From assembly GCF_010468565.1 (NCBI RefSeq), contig NZ_WUEG01000003.1, positions 186,001-250,000 of the forward strand: a DNA stretch of 64,000 bases, read 5' to 3'. Shown here piece by piece: positions 48,070 to 56,665 of the stretch. The notes under the pieces are model-generated. The model was given only the letters and a program-made list of their open reading frames with translations. It made no database searches and was not told the DNA's origin. The translations under genes and the position numbers were made by a program. How positions within the stretch are numbered: position 1 is the first letter of the stretch; each line of letters opens with the position of its first letter. Source of the stretch: Allomuricauda sp. TY007. Its GTDB lineage: Bacteria; Bacteroidota; Bacteroidia; Flavobacteriales; Flavobacteriaceae.

Positions 48070-50805
48070 TTAAAAGCTTATGGCCAAATTCAAAAAATAG
48101 GTTCTTCCGTAGCTGTACCAATATTTTGGGGCAAAGGAGGGAGAACCGCTTTGGTTATCCTGTTTCAATTGCCCGAAATTTCCATTTCTGCTCTGCTCGT
48201 AGCCACCAGTGCGGAAAACCGTATCAAAAACATTGTTGATACTGGCAAAGAAGCTGATGTACTTGCCATCTATCAGCCAAGATTTACCCCCGACCAGATT
48301 GAGCAAATAGATATCGTCCAGTTTGTTTTGCTTAAGCAATTTGGAAACATTCTCTACCGAAGCATCGGGAAATGGTTCGCCTGTTTCGGGGTCCATCAAA
48401 AAACTGGAAGTTCGGGTAATGGTGGAAATGTTGCTATAATTATTTGTGAGATAATTGGTGGTCCCGCTTATCCACCAATATTTTGGGGCGCGGTAAGAAA
48501 CTCCCAATGCTAGCGCGATTTGCGGTCCTTGGGCCAGTTTTAAATCCTTGAGCGTGGCAATGCCTAAATCTATGTTTCCTTCTGGTGCAATAAGATCTTC
48601 CTCGGCGCCTGCTGTATCAAAATTGATTTGAACGGATGGGTCGCTGGCATACACATAATGGCCTACATTTCCGGCGGCGGTCAATTTTACACTGGACGAT
48701 GCTTCGTACTCGAACCCAAACTCGATACCTTTGTGAAGCCTGTCCAATCCCGTGATTACTTCCTGTACAAAATCGGAGCCGAGTCCTGAATCCACAAAAA
48801 AGAAATTAATGTCCGTGGTATGTTGAAACCGTGTGTAAAATGCACTGATTCTCCCCATTAAGCTGGGTAAACGGACGAAATAGCTCAAATCCACACTGCT
48901 TACGACCTCTTTTTGAAGCTCGGGAACTATTTCGTTGTTTTCCCGTGGATTGATGAATATATTCTGAATGATGGGCGGCCGTTCCACCATTGCTGCATTG
49001 GCCGTAAACCAATGTCTACCCGTTAAGAAGTAAGTGAATCCTCCTTTGTAAGCCAAGTTGGAGAATGATACTTTTTCGCCTGTTCCAAAGGAGTTTTCCA
49101 AATAGCGTTCGTTTTTGAAAAATCCATTGCGCTGCACATTGAAACTGGAATACATAACCGATGCAAAACCATCCCACTTCTTAGAAGTCAATTGTACTTG
49201 CGCAAAACCTTCCATCTGCGAGGCATCCAAATTGTAGTGGTAATTGAACTTTTCGCCTTCGGCCTTCTGTAGTTCTCCATCAACATTGTTCAAAGTGTTG
49301 GAAAAGGTGTCCATATCCTCGTGGTATGTGGCTCCCAACAAATCTAGTATCTCGGCAAAGTTCTCGGATGTCGTGGTTTTGTAATTTCCACCAAAGCCAA
49401 GTTGAATGAAATCACTCAATTTGTAATTAAAACTGGTAGCGCCCGAAATAGTCGTGTTGTGGGCTACATCATCATAAAGTAAATAGGCTGCTTTTTCGCC
49501 ATTGTTGGCATTCGCAGTGTACAGTTGCCCCCAATCGAGTTGTGGATCTTCCAAAAATGCTTCTTTTGCCAAGTTTGCATTGATAAAATCAGCACCAATG
49601 GAACTGTTGATGTGGTAACTGGGCAAATAGCGGTAGTATGTCGGGTCGGGATTCGGCGCATTGTAATACCCAAGTCGACTTCTTGTATTGATTCCTATTT
49701 GATAAGCAACGCCAACATTCCAATTGATTTTTTTCTTGTCCAAGGAGTAATTGAGCAGAAACAAGGGCTCAAAAATCTCCCGCTCCCTTGAGTTGCGAAT
49801 TTTACCGTCTTGCTCGCCCCAATACGGGTTGTATTGACCACCCATCAAATCAAAAACCTCTTCGGTCATAGCAGAGGAACGCCCTCGTCGATTACGTGCC
49901 AACATTGCAGTAAATGTGATACTGCTTTGTGGGTTGAATTGATACTCCATAGCTCCAAAAAACGAGTAGGCATCGTACAAGGTTCCATCTACAAACCCTT
50001 CTTTGGCCCATCTTCGCGAAGCAGATACCGAATAGGCCAAACCACTTGCTTTTTCTCCTGAATTATAGGTCGCCATCAGCCTGCCGCGATAGGTACGATT
50101 GGACATTGATGAAGACAAGCGTAATCCAGGCCTCATTCCAGAAGGACGGGTGTTGATGTTTGTGTTGCCCAAAATTCCACCAAAGGTGTACGGGTTCAGC
50201 GTGAGACTATTGGTAAATTCTTGGTTTCGAACCACATCATTCAGCCCGCCCCAATTGTTCCATTGCGGCCTGCCATCAAAAAATTTGTTCATGGGCACAC
50301 CGTTCATCAACACTTGACCATTTCGTGAATCATAACCTCGTACCTTAAAAAAGGCCTGTCCAAAATCGAACGCGGCACGATTTAGAAATATGTCACGTGT
50401 GGATTGCAACAATCCCATCGAGCTGGAAATGGATTCAAAATCGTCGGACAAATCGCCATCGGTAAGTGAAATCAAATTATCCGTTTGTTCGTGAGCAATA
50501 TCCCTTTCCAGATAAATTATCCCTAAATCAATCGGATTACCTTCCAAAAAGACCGAAAACCGCTTCGAAATAAAATCCAGAGCAGATATTCGGAGCATTT
50601 GCTCTCCTGTTTGAGACACATTGATGTCAAATTCGCCATTGGTGTCTGTTGAAAATTCTTGGGAAGTGTTTTCAAGAATTATTGTTGCATTCGGGATGGG
50701 TGCATCCAAACCCTTTTCCATCAATTGTCCTGTAATTCGAGTACTTTGTTGCGCACACAGCGATTTACAACAACAAAGCACGGCCACTACTATGGCTAGC
50801 CTCAT
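48070..50805 (-). CDS. TonB-dependent receptor with carboxypeptidase-like regulatory domain (paired with DUF5689/LTD lipoprotein)
   Basis: A 911-residue receptor with a signal peptide cut near LCAQQ. Residues 22-100 form the CarboxypepD_reg-like domain (RITGQLMEKGLDAPIPNATIIL, FSTDTNGEFDINV). The plug follows (FKVRGYDSRNGQVLMNGVPMNKFFDGRPQ, NNWGGLNDVVRN), then a barrel ending LNLAISF. The plug is shorter and more diverged than usual. It forms an operon with the lamin-tail lipoprotein and is divergent from the EEP hydrolase 101 bp away. The context suggests uptake of nucleic-acid or phosphodiester breakdown products; this is inference. Confidence 0.88.
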   Translation of the reverse strand: MRLAIVVAVLCCCKSLCAQQSTRITGQLMEKGLDAPIPNATIILENTSQEFSTDTNGEFDINVSQTGEQMLRISALDFISKRFSVFLEGNPIDLGIIYLERDIAHEQTDNLISLTDGDLSDDFESISSSMGLLQSTRDIFLNRAAFDFGQAFFKVRGYDSRNGQVLMNGVPMNKFFDGRPQWNNWGGLNDVVRNQEFTNSLTLNPYTFGGILGNTNINTRPSGMRPGLRLSSSMSNRTYRGRLMATYNSGEKASGLAYSVSASRRWAKEGFVDGTLYDAYSFFGAMEYQFNPQSSITFTAMLARNRRGRSSAMTEEVFDLMGGQYNPYWGEQDGKIRNSREREIFEPLFLLNYSLDKKKINWNVGVAYQIGINTRSRLGYYNAPNPDPTYYRYLPSYHINSSIGADFINANLAKEAFLEDPQLDWGQLYTANANNGEKAAYLLYDDVAHNTTISGATSFNYKLSDFIQLGFGGNYKTTTSENFAEILDLLGATYHEDMDTFSNTLNNVDGELQKAEGEKFNYHYNLDASQMEGFAQVQLTSKKWDGFASVMYSSFNVQRNGFFKNERYLENSFGTGEKVSFSNLAYKGGFTYFLTGRHWFTANAAMVERPPIIQNIFINPRENNEIVPELQKEVVSSVDLSYFVRLPSLMGRISAFYTRFQHTTDINFFFVDSGLGSDFVQEVITGLDRLHKGIEFGFEYEASSSVKLTAAGNVGHYVYASDPSVQINFDTAGAEEDLIAPEGNIDLGIATLKDLKLAQGPQIALALGVSYRAPKYWWISGTTNYLTNNYSNISTITRTSSFLMDPETGEPFPDASVENVSKLLKQNKLDDIYLLNLVGGKSWLIDGKYISFFASINNVFDTVFRTGGYEQSRNGNFGQLKQDNQSGSPSFAPKYWYSYGRTYFLNLAISF

Positions 50806-50906
50806 AGCTTATTCTAGGTTAATTAAGAAAAAAGGGGTTGTAATTGCTGTACAAACTGCGAAAAAGCGAACAATTCTACATATTTTAGCTACAAAATCAA
50901 AATAAA

Positions 50907-51944
50907 ATGCGATTATTAATATGCCTACTTGTATTAATATCGACCTCACTTTATGGGCAAAAGTCCAAGACATACAGCTTAAGAACGATTGCTTTTTACA
51001 ACTGTGAAAACCTGTTCGACACGGTAAATGATTCACTCACTTTTGATGATGACCGCACTCCCGAGGGACGTTACCATTGGACTCAGGAACGTTACCTTAA
51101 AAAAGTTGAAAACCTGTCCAAAGTAATTTCTGAAATCGGTGCTGAAACTTCCAAAACCTCTCCAGATATTGTGGGGCTTTGTGAAGTTGAAAATTTGGAT
51201 GTGCTGGAAGATTTGGTGCAGCACCCAAATCTACGAGAGAAAGATTATGGCATCATTCATTTTGATTCACCCGATGCGCGTGGTATTGATGTTGCGCTGC
51301 TTTATAAAAAGGCATCATTTATTCCATCGTCCTTTAAAAGCCATAGACTACTGCTTTTTGATGAAATGAGCGAAAGAAAATATACCCGCGACCAACTGGT
51401 GGTAGGTGGCAACATGGATGGTGAAGAAATTCATTTTATCGTAAACCATTGGCCTTCCCGAAGGGGCGGGGCTGCGAAGAGTTCACCATTACGGGTAAGG
51501 GCGGCTCTGCTGAATAAACGCATCATTGATTCTATTCAAGAATTGGATTTGGATGCGAAAATCATAGCTATGGGCGACCTGAACGATGACCCAATCGACG
51601 ACAGCTTGAAAAAAATACTGAAAACGAAGGGTAAAAAACGCAAATTGGACAGTTTGAGTTTATTTAATCCAATGGAAGCCATGTTTAAAAAAGGCGTGGG
51701 TTCTTTGGCCTACCGGGACAAATGGAACTTGTTCGACCAACTATTTATGACTTCCAATTTGGTGACCGAAGACAGAACATCACTCTCCTTCTGGAAAGCT
51801 GGCATTTTTGCGCCACAATTCATGCGAACGGACAAAGGAAGGTTTAAAGGATATCCGTTACGCACCTATTCGGGCGGTACATATACGGCAGGGTATAGCG
51901 ACCACTTTCCTGCTTATTTGTTTTTGTTGAAGGAGGTGGAGTGA
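50907..51944 (+). CDS. Secreted endonuclease/exonuclease/phosphatase (EEP) family protein
   Basis: A 345-residue protein with a signal peptide (MRLLICLLVLISTSLYGQ). The EEP fold is complete: FYNCENLFD at the first strand, VGLCEVENLDVLEDL with the metal Glu, RGIDVALLYKK, HFIVNHWPSRRGG, IIAMGDLNDDPIDDSL with the D-x-N pair, and YSDHFPAYL with the terminal His. It hydrolyses phosphodiester or phosphomonoester bonds in DNA, RNA or lipids outside the cytoplasm. It is divergent from the TonB/lamin-tail operon. Confidence 0.88.
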   Translation: MRLLICLLVLISTSLYGQKSKTYSLRTIAFYNCENLFDTVNDSLTFDDDRTPEGRYHWTQERYLKKVENLSKVISEIGAETSKTSPDIVGLCEVENLDVLEDLVQHPNLREKDYGIIHFDSPDARGIDVALLYKKASFIPSSFKSHRLLLFDEMSERKYTRDQLVVGGNMDGEEIHFIVNHWPSRRGGAAKSSPLRVRAALLNKRIIDSIQELDLDAKIIAMGDLNDDPIDDSLKKILKTKGKKRKLDSLSLFNPMEAMFKKGVGSLAYRDKWNLFDQLFMTSNLVTEDRTSLSFWKAGIFAPQFMRTDKGRFKGYPLRTYSGGTYTAGYSDHFPAYLFLLKEVE

Positions 51945-51960
51945 TGGATTTCGAGTTAGC

Positions 51961-52041
51961 TTTCACATCGTGTCTTTCGGCTTCGTTCAGGATAAACTAA
52001 AGTCGAGATGTTTTCCCTACCTTTCGACTGCGCTCAAGGTG
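51961..52041. repeat. Dispersed short repeats of the CTTTCGACTGCGCTC type
   Basis: Two related pieces lie here: CTTTCGGCTTCGTTCAGGAT (51975-51994) and CCTTTCGACTGCGCTCAAGG (52020-52039). The second resembles, in reverse complement, the insert of the MITE-like element near 25657-25675. No coding potential. Such sequences are common intergenic repeats in flavobacteria as I recall them. Confidence 0.5.
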
Positions 52042-52127
52042 ACAAAACATTTAATATCTTTAACTCATGACTGTACGACTTCCCAAGGACGAGGACAAGC
52101 ATATATCTGGCACTAATGATATTGCCC
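52042..52127 (+). repeat. Direct repeat of the radC 5' region, left copy
   Basis: These 86 bp match 52833-52918 with nine differences and include a TATCTTTA promoter-like element, the ATG and the first twenty codons of radC. The two copies bracket the mazEF module. Confidence 0.85.
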
Positions 52128-52138
52128 ATTGGCATTAA
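52067..52138 (+). pseudogene. Truncated radC 5' fragment
   Basis: A 23-codon frame, MTVRLPKDEDKHISGTNDIAHWH, stopping at TAA 52136-52138. Its first twenty residues match the start of the intact radC at 52858 (MTVRLPQDEDKHISGTDDIA). The similarity breaks off abruptly after the codons for DIA, at the left side of the mazEF segment. It is the left remnant of a duplication or insertion event. Confidence 0.85.
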
Positions 52139-52150
52139 TTTGGAACAAAT

Positions 52151-52181
52151 TTTGAAACCTTAATAAAAAGTAGTTACTTTG
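52151..52181 (+). promoter_or_regulatory. Putative mazEF promoter
   Basis: TTTG at 52151-52154, 19 bp, then TTACTTTG at 52174-52181, one base off the -7 consensus. It lies 20 bp before the antitoxin ATG, which implies a very short leader. Confidence 0.55.
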
Positions 52182-52200
52182 TAATAACATTTAAGAGCTT

Positions 52201-52446
52201 ATGGAAGCATCAATAATCAAAATCGGAAATTCAAAAGGACTTCGTTTGAGCAAGACCATTTTGGAAAAATACAATATCAAGGACAAAGTGGAACTGATTC
52301 TTGAAAAAGGACAAATCATCCTCAAACCAATTGCTTCACCAAGAAAGAATTGGGAAAAAGAGTTTAAAAAAATGAATGAAAATGGAGATGACAAGTTGCT
52401 GATGAATGATGTATTCGAGGATGAAAACCTTGAAGAATGGATTTAA
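52201..52446 (+). CDS. mazE: MazE/AbrB-type antitoxin
   Basis: An 81-residue antitoxin. The N-terminal half is a SpoVT/AbrB swapped-hairpin DNA-binding domain (ASIIKIGNSKGLRLSKTILEKY, VELILEKGQIILKP). The acidic tail (NENGDDKLLMNDVFEDENLEEW) should wrap around and neutralise the toxin. It overlaps the toxin gene by 10 bp, so the two are coupled and probably autorepressed through the promoter just upstream. Confidence 0.92.
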   Translation: MEASIIKIGNSKGLRLSKTILEKYNIKDKVELILEKGQIILKPIASPRKNWEKEFKKMNENGDDKLLMNDVFEDENLEEWI

Positions 52447-52760
52447 AGCAATATTCGGTCGTTCTTGTAAACCTTGACCCGACCATTGGTAGCGAAATAA
52501 AAAAGACAAGACCTTGTGTAATCATTTCGCCAAATGAAATGAACAAATATCTGAACACAATAGTTCTTGCTCCAATGACAACCAATTTAAAAAAATATCC
52601 GACAAGGGTTTCGATCAAACATAACAAAAGAAAAGGAATGATTGCCATTGACCAAATTCGGACAGTTGACAAAACTAGAATAATCCGAGTTTTTGAAAAC
52701 CTGACCAATGTAGAAATTGAAAAATGCAAAGAGGTCATAAAAGAAACCTTTGTTGACTAA
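52437..52760 (+). CDS. mazF: MazF/PemK-type mRNA interferase toxin
   Basis: A 107-residue CcdB/PemK-fold toxin that cuts RNA at short sequence motifs. Diagnostic elements are YSVVLVNLDPTIGSEIKKTRPCVIISP (with the catalytic Arg), NTIVLAPMTTNLKKYPTRV (with the Thr) and GMIAIDQIRTVDKTRI. Length is normal and the frame intact. It is the second gene of the module, which is inserted between a radC fragment and whole radC. Confidence 0.93.
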   Translation: MDLKQYSVVLVNLDPTIGSEIKKTRPCVIISPNEMNKYLNTIVLAPMTTNLKKYPTRVSIKHNKRKGMIAIDQIRTVDKTRIIRVFENLTNVEIEKCKEVIKETFVD

Positions 52761-52832
52761 AAAATACAAGGTTATAGTGATTATTATCCCGCCCATATCT
52801 TTTTTGGTCAAGGAATCTGAATAATCCTTTGA

Positions 52833-52918
52833 ACAAAACATTTTCTATCTTTATCTCATGACTGTAAGACTTCCCCAGGACGAGGACAAACACATATCTG
52901 GTACTGATGATATTGCCC
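52833..52918 (+). repeat. Direct repeat of the radC 5' region, right copy
   Basis: The right partner of 52042-52127, about 90 % identical over 86 bp; this copy belongs to the intact radC gene and carries its TATCTTTA element (52845-52852). Confidence 0.85.
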
Positions 52919-53259
52919 GCATTATGCAAAAGGTGCTTTGGCGGCAGAACAAAATCCACAGACAAAAAGAATATTTTTGGACCATTGGCCTCAATGCCGC
53001 AAATGATATTGAATATATTGAGCTTGTGACCATTGGCTCCAGCAACCGAAATATTGTAACACCAGTGCAGGTTTTAAGTTTGGCAGCGGCCAAGCAATGC
53101 CATAAGATTGTCCTCTGCCACAATCATCCCTCAGGAAAATTGGAGCCCAGCGAGGCTGATATAGCGTTTACAGATCGCATGAAAAAAGCTGCTGCTATAT
53201 TGGAAATAGAGCTGCTGGACCACATTATAATCACGGAACTAAATTACGTGACCATTTAA
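52858..53259 (+). CDS. radC: RadC-family JAB-domain protein (short form)
   Basis: A 133-residue protein consisting of the JAB/MPN metalloprotease-like domain, without the helix-hairpin-helix part of full RadC. The metal signature H88-x-H90-P-S-G-x8-D is in CHNHPSGKLEPSEADIAFT, with the catalytic Glu expected in YFWTIGLNAANDIEYIE. Short RadC proteins are common in accessory regions of Bacteroidota; their function is unsettled and the link to DNA repair is historical. A MITE-like half element follows it. Confidence 0.88.
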   Translation: MTVRLPQDEDKHISGTDDIARIMQKVLWRQNKIHRQKEYFWTIGLNAANDIEYIELVTIGSSNRNIVTPVQVLSLAAAKQCHKIVLCHNHPSGKLEPSEADIAFTDRMKKAAAILEIELLDHIIITELNYVTI

Positions 53260-53284
53260 GGCATTTATAATTATTGAGGGAGAA

Positions 53285-53309
53285 GATTCCTGTTTTCGCG
53301 GGAATGACA
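53285..53309. repeat. Half copy of the MITE-like element
   Basis: GATTCCTG...GGAATGACA matches 25716-25740, the right end of the element in the atp operon, at 22 of 25 positions and keeps the hairpin. It ends at the stop codon of the convergent 4-TM gene, just as the atp copy starts at the atpD stop. Confidence 0.65.
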
Positions 53310-53747
53310 TTATGCAAACCACTGCCCCCAAGGAATACGGCTCAAAATCAAAAGCAATCCAAGTCCGTAGAAAATGGAGATGGTCTTGAACTTTTTCTCG
53401 CTTTCCATGAATTTTTTGTGACGGGACCAACCAATGGTTATCAACACCAAAGCTATAATATTGATAAATGGATGTTCCACGGCCAATAAACGTGCTGGGG
53501 CATTTAATCCGCTCATTCCCAAAGTTTGAATGGCTTTAAGACCATTACCGGATATAAAGTATAGCAATAGTCCGACCAAAAGTTGAATATGACTTAAAAT
53601 AAGTGCAAATAGACTAACACGTAGGTCCTTTTGCATGGTAAAGTCCTTTTTGCCCAACCAGCCTGCTATGGCATTGATTACGGCAATAACTAAAACGGCC
53701 AACACCACATAGGCCAAATAAGAGTGTAGGTTCTTGATAATTTCCAT
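53310..53747 (-). CDS. Small four-helix membrane protein
   Basis: A 145-residue protein with four membrane segments (LAYVVLAVLVIAVINAIAGW, VSLFALILSHIQLLVGLLLYF, FINIIALVLITIGWSR, ISIFYGLGLLLILSRI). His residues near the membrane edges (H8, H53 in ILSHIQL, H92 in VEHPF) could ligate haem, and relatives are sometimes labelled cytochrome b-like, but that is unproved. It is a single gene facing the short RadC gene. No partner gene suggests a role. Confidence 0.65.
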   Translation of the reverse strand: MEIIKNLHSYLAYVVLAVLVIAVINAIAGWLGKKDFTMQKDLRVSLFALILSHIQLLVGLLLYFISGNGLKAIQTLGMSGLNAPARLLAVEHPFINIIALVLITIGWSRHKKFMESEKKFKTISIFYGLGLLLILSRIPWGQWFA

Positions 53748-53788
53748 TAGGTATAGTTTGTGTGTTTAAAAGTACGGAATTTTGGGCA

Positions 53789-53823
53789 TAAAAAAAGCCC
53801 TTCGAAAAGTGAAGGGCTTTTGA
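53789..53823 (-). terminator. Rho-independent terminator after TonB receptor
   Basis: AAAAGCCCTTC ... GAAGGGCTTTT, with seven T following on the minus strand, 21 bp behind the receptor stop. On the plus strand the T run is only four long, so it works mainly for the receptor. Confidence 0.9.
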
Positions 53824-53844
53824 TTTTATGTTTCTGTATAACGA

Positions 53845-56493
53845 TTAGAACCTGTAAGTCACACTTGCATTAAAAGTACGACCGTTTCCATAAAAAACAC
53901 CGAAGGCATCCGTTTGGTTCAAATAAGCATGATTGAACAAGTTGTAAACGTTTGTTCTTAATTCCATTTTGTTTGTTCCAAAGTCAAATGTGTATGCTGC
54001 TGTCATATCAAATAACGTGTAAGCATCCAACTTTGAGGTTTCATAAGAATTTCCTTCGGCAACAACATCAGCTACATCATTGAACTCATATAGGTTACTA
54101 AAGTGGTTTACATCCAAACCAACCTCAAATCCATTTGCAAAATCATAGTCAGCGTTAAGACCCATGGCAAACTGAGGTGCATTGCTAATCTCAACTCCAT
54201 CAAGATTCACATTTCCATCAAAGAAGTTTGCTGGAAGTGGGTCACCATTTTGATCGGTATAATCATCAATTTGAGCATTGGTGAAGTATGTATTATCCCT
54301 AAAATCTCTTGTTCTGTAAGGAGTGCTTCCAGAGTATACCCAGTCTCCAATAGAAGTATAGGCCCCAATTATCAATCCTTGTGCCGCTCTCCATCGTGCA
54401 GTAAGCTCAACACCCTGGTGCAACTGTGTTACATCTGTTTGTTCACGGTTAATATCTACTTCTGCATCAGTAGCTATATCAATAATACTGTTACCATTGG
54501 CTATAAATCTGTTAGCCCATTCTGTCCTATACAAATCAATTGTGAATTGGAAATCATATGTATTGAATTTATATCCAATTTCCAAGCCTGTAATCTCTTC
54601 ATTTTCAACTTCTGGATCAGCCAGCTCAGCTGTACCTGAGAAAATATTATCCAAGAAAGGTTGACGGGAATAGAAACCTGCATTGGCATATACAGTGTTT
54701 TTTTCGTCAAAGTTATATGCTCCACCACTTTTCACGTTGTATCCAAACTTGTTAGCCTTGCCGGATGTTTGGGTAGTCTGATTACCATTGATGTCCGTAG
54801 CGAATCTATCTTCCCTTTGATACGATTGGTTAGATATTGCTCCTTGAAAAAATACGGAGAATGCTTCTTCAGCATACTCAACCTGTCCGAACATTCCCTG
54901 ATAGTTAATATCTTCGGAGTAATCGTAGTTGATCCTCTCATCTTCATCAGCAAATGTTGTCAAGGTTTTCCATGGGTTTATACTAAAAGATTCAGTAACG
55001 ACTCTATCATCTGGCCTGTCGTTAGACCATCCGGAAAGACCATAAAAATCAGCTACTTGTCTGAAGTGGTCACCTGTATAGAATCTGAAATCGGCACCAA
55101 CGTTAAAACTAAGATTGTCGTTAAGGTCGTGACTAAAGTTAGATACCATTCCATACCATTGGTGATTGTTCATAGAAGCACGACGGATATAACCAGCTCC
55201 ATTTGGTGCACTATAATCACCACCGATACCTACTTGAGCATTTCTTTCGCGTGTTGCAGCATAGTCAATTTGTCCATCTATTCCTCCAGCAACAGGATAA
55301 TCTGGTAATCTTAGAGCACTATTACCTCTTGGTCCAGTTCCGCCACCACGACCCCAAGAGGCGTAAAGCACTGTTGAAAGGTCTGATTTATCTGAAATAT
55401 CCCAATCCCAGTTTAAGTTCATGACTGGCTTGTGGTAGAAGTTCGTTCTTTCAGACTCCAATTCACCTTCATCAAATCCCCAGTGTTGATTGTATTTTCT
55501 TTTGGCTTCAACAACTTCCAAAGGCTGTGACCAACGCTGCATGTGCCATTGTGGGGCACCAAAAACCAAAAAGTTGAAGTTATGGTCTCCAATAAGTTTA
55601 CCCACAGAGAAGAAATAATTCTGACCTTGTCCTTTAGTTCCTTCAGCAAACTTTCTTTGACCTTGCCAATGATCTAACATTACTGAGAATCCCCAGCCAT
55701 TCTCGTTGATTCCTGAATCGTAAGAAGCGGTTGTCTTAAAGAAACTGTCGTTACCAACCATGAAGCGACCGAAACCGCCTTCTCTTTTTTCAGTAGCTTT
55801 AGAAACGATGTTAACCGTACCTCCTACTGATGAAATGGCCAATTTGGAAGAGCCAAGCCCTCTTTGTACCTGAACTGCATTGGCAATGTCTGCCATACCA
55901 GCCCAGTTGGACCAGTACATTCTTCCATCTTCCATGCCGTTGATGGGCTGTCCGTTCAATAGGAAGGCCGTGTTGGTTTGATCAAAACCTCTCAAGAACA
56001 TTTGTGAATCCCCAAAACCTGTTTGGTTGGAAACATATACAGAAGGAACATTTTTCATTACCTCAGGGAATTCCACGTTACCAGCAGAAACAGCTTGTAT
56101 TTCGTCTCTTTTAATTGTGGTTACAGCAATTGGTGTACTTCTGTCTTCTTCAAGGTCGATAATACCCGAACCAATTACAACAACTTCTCCCAATTCTTGT
56201 GCATCTGGCAACAATTCAATTGTTCCGAGATTTCCTGTTGAAGTAAATTCAACCTGTTTTTTAATAAAACCAATGTAAGAAACAATCAATGTTCCCGAAC
56301 TTTGGTTTACCTCCAAAGTAAAGTTTCCATCAAAATCTGTAGATGTACCATTAGAGGTACCTTTAACAACAACGCTGGCTCCTGGAAGCGGACCGCCAAG
56401 CTCGCCGTCAACTACAGTACCAGTAAGAGTTCCTTGTGAAAATGCCATTGCGGAAACAAAAATAGCCACAAAAGCCAAGTAGATTCTTTTCAT
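53845..56493 (-). CDS. TonB-dependent receptor with carboxypeptidase-like regulatory domain
   Basis: An 882-residue receptor with a signal peptide cut near MAFSQ. Residues 20-100 are the CarboxypepD_reg-like domain (GTLTGTVVDGELGGPLPGASVVVKG, STDFDGNFTLEV). The plug shows VVVIGSGIIDLEEDRSTPIAV, NVPSVYVSNQTGFGDSQMFLRGFDQTNTAFLLNG and VQRGLGSSKLAISSVGGTVNIV, and the barrel ends NASVTYRF. The ligand is unknown and there is no SusD gene. It is a one-gene unit with a good promoter and its own terminator. Confidence 0.92.
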   Translation of the reverse strand: MKRIYLAFVAIFVSAMAFSQGTLTGTVVDGELGGPLPGASVVVKGTSNGTSTDFDGNFTLEVNQSSGTLIVSYIGFIKKQVEFTSTGNLGTIELLPDAQELGEVVVIGSGIIDLEEDRSTPIAVTTIKRDEIQAVSAGNVEFPEVMKNVPSVYVSNQTGFGDSQMFLRGFDQTNTAFLLNGQPINGMEDGRMYWSNWAGMADIANAVQVQRGLGSSKLAISSVGGTVNIVSKATEKREGGFGRFMVGNDSFFKTTASYDSGINENGWGFSVMLDHWQGQRKFAEGTKGQGQNYFFSVGKLIGDHNFNFLVFGAPQWHMQRWSQPLEVVEAKRKYNQHWGFDEGELESERTNFYHKPVMNLNWDWDISDKSDLSTVLYASWGRGGGTGPRGNSALRLPDYPVAGGIDGQIDYAATRERNAQVGIGGDYSAPNGAGYIRRASMNNHQWYGMVSNFSHDLNDNLSFNVGADFRFYTGDHFRQVADFYGLSGWSNDRPDDRVVTESFSINPWKTLTTFADEDERINYDYSEDINYQGMFGQVEYAEEAFSVFFQGAISNQSYQREDRFATDINGNQTTQTSGKANKFGYNVKSGGAYNFDEKNTVYANAGFYSRQPFLDNIFSGTAELADPEVENEEITGLEIGYKFNTYDFQFTIDLYRTEWANRFIANGNSIIDIATDAEVDINREQTDVTQLHQGVELTARWRAAQGLIIGAYTSIGDWVYSGSTPYRTRDFRDNTYFTNAQIDDYTDQNGDPLPANFFDGNVNLDGVEISNAPQFAMGLNADYDFANGFEVGLDVNHFSNLYEFNDVADVVAEGNSYETSKLDAYTLFDMTAAYTFDFGTNKMELRTNVYNLFNHAYLNQTDAFGVFYGNGRTFNASVTYRF

Positions 56494-56578
56494 TTAATTC
56501 AGTGTTTAAGTGTTTAATTAGCCCTGCAAATGTGATTCATTTTTGACACTCTGCGATTAAGTCAAAGTTAAAATCGGG

Positions 56579-56606
56579 CAAATATAGTTAACACTAAATT
56601 AACAAA
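56579..56606 (-). promoter_or_regulatory. Putative promoter of the TonB receptor gene
   Basis: The minus strand reads TTTG (56603-56606), 16 bp, then a perfect TATATTTG (56579-56586), 86 bp ahead of the receptor ATG. The leader between them is AT-rich without a clear riboswitch. Confidence 0.55.
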
Positions 56607-56665
56607 TAAAGTTAACTGACAAACAATTGTTTACGGTTTTGTTCCTAATTTGAGAAGATGACAAC

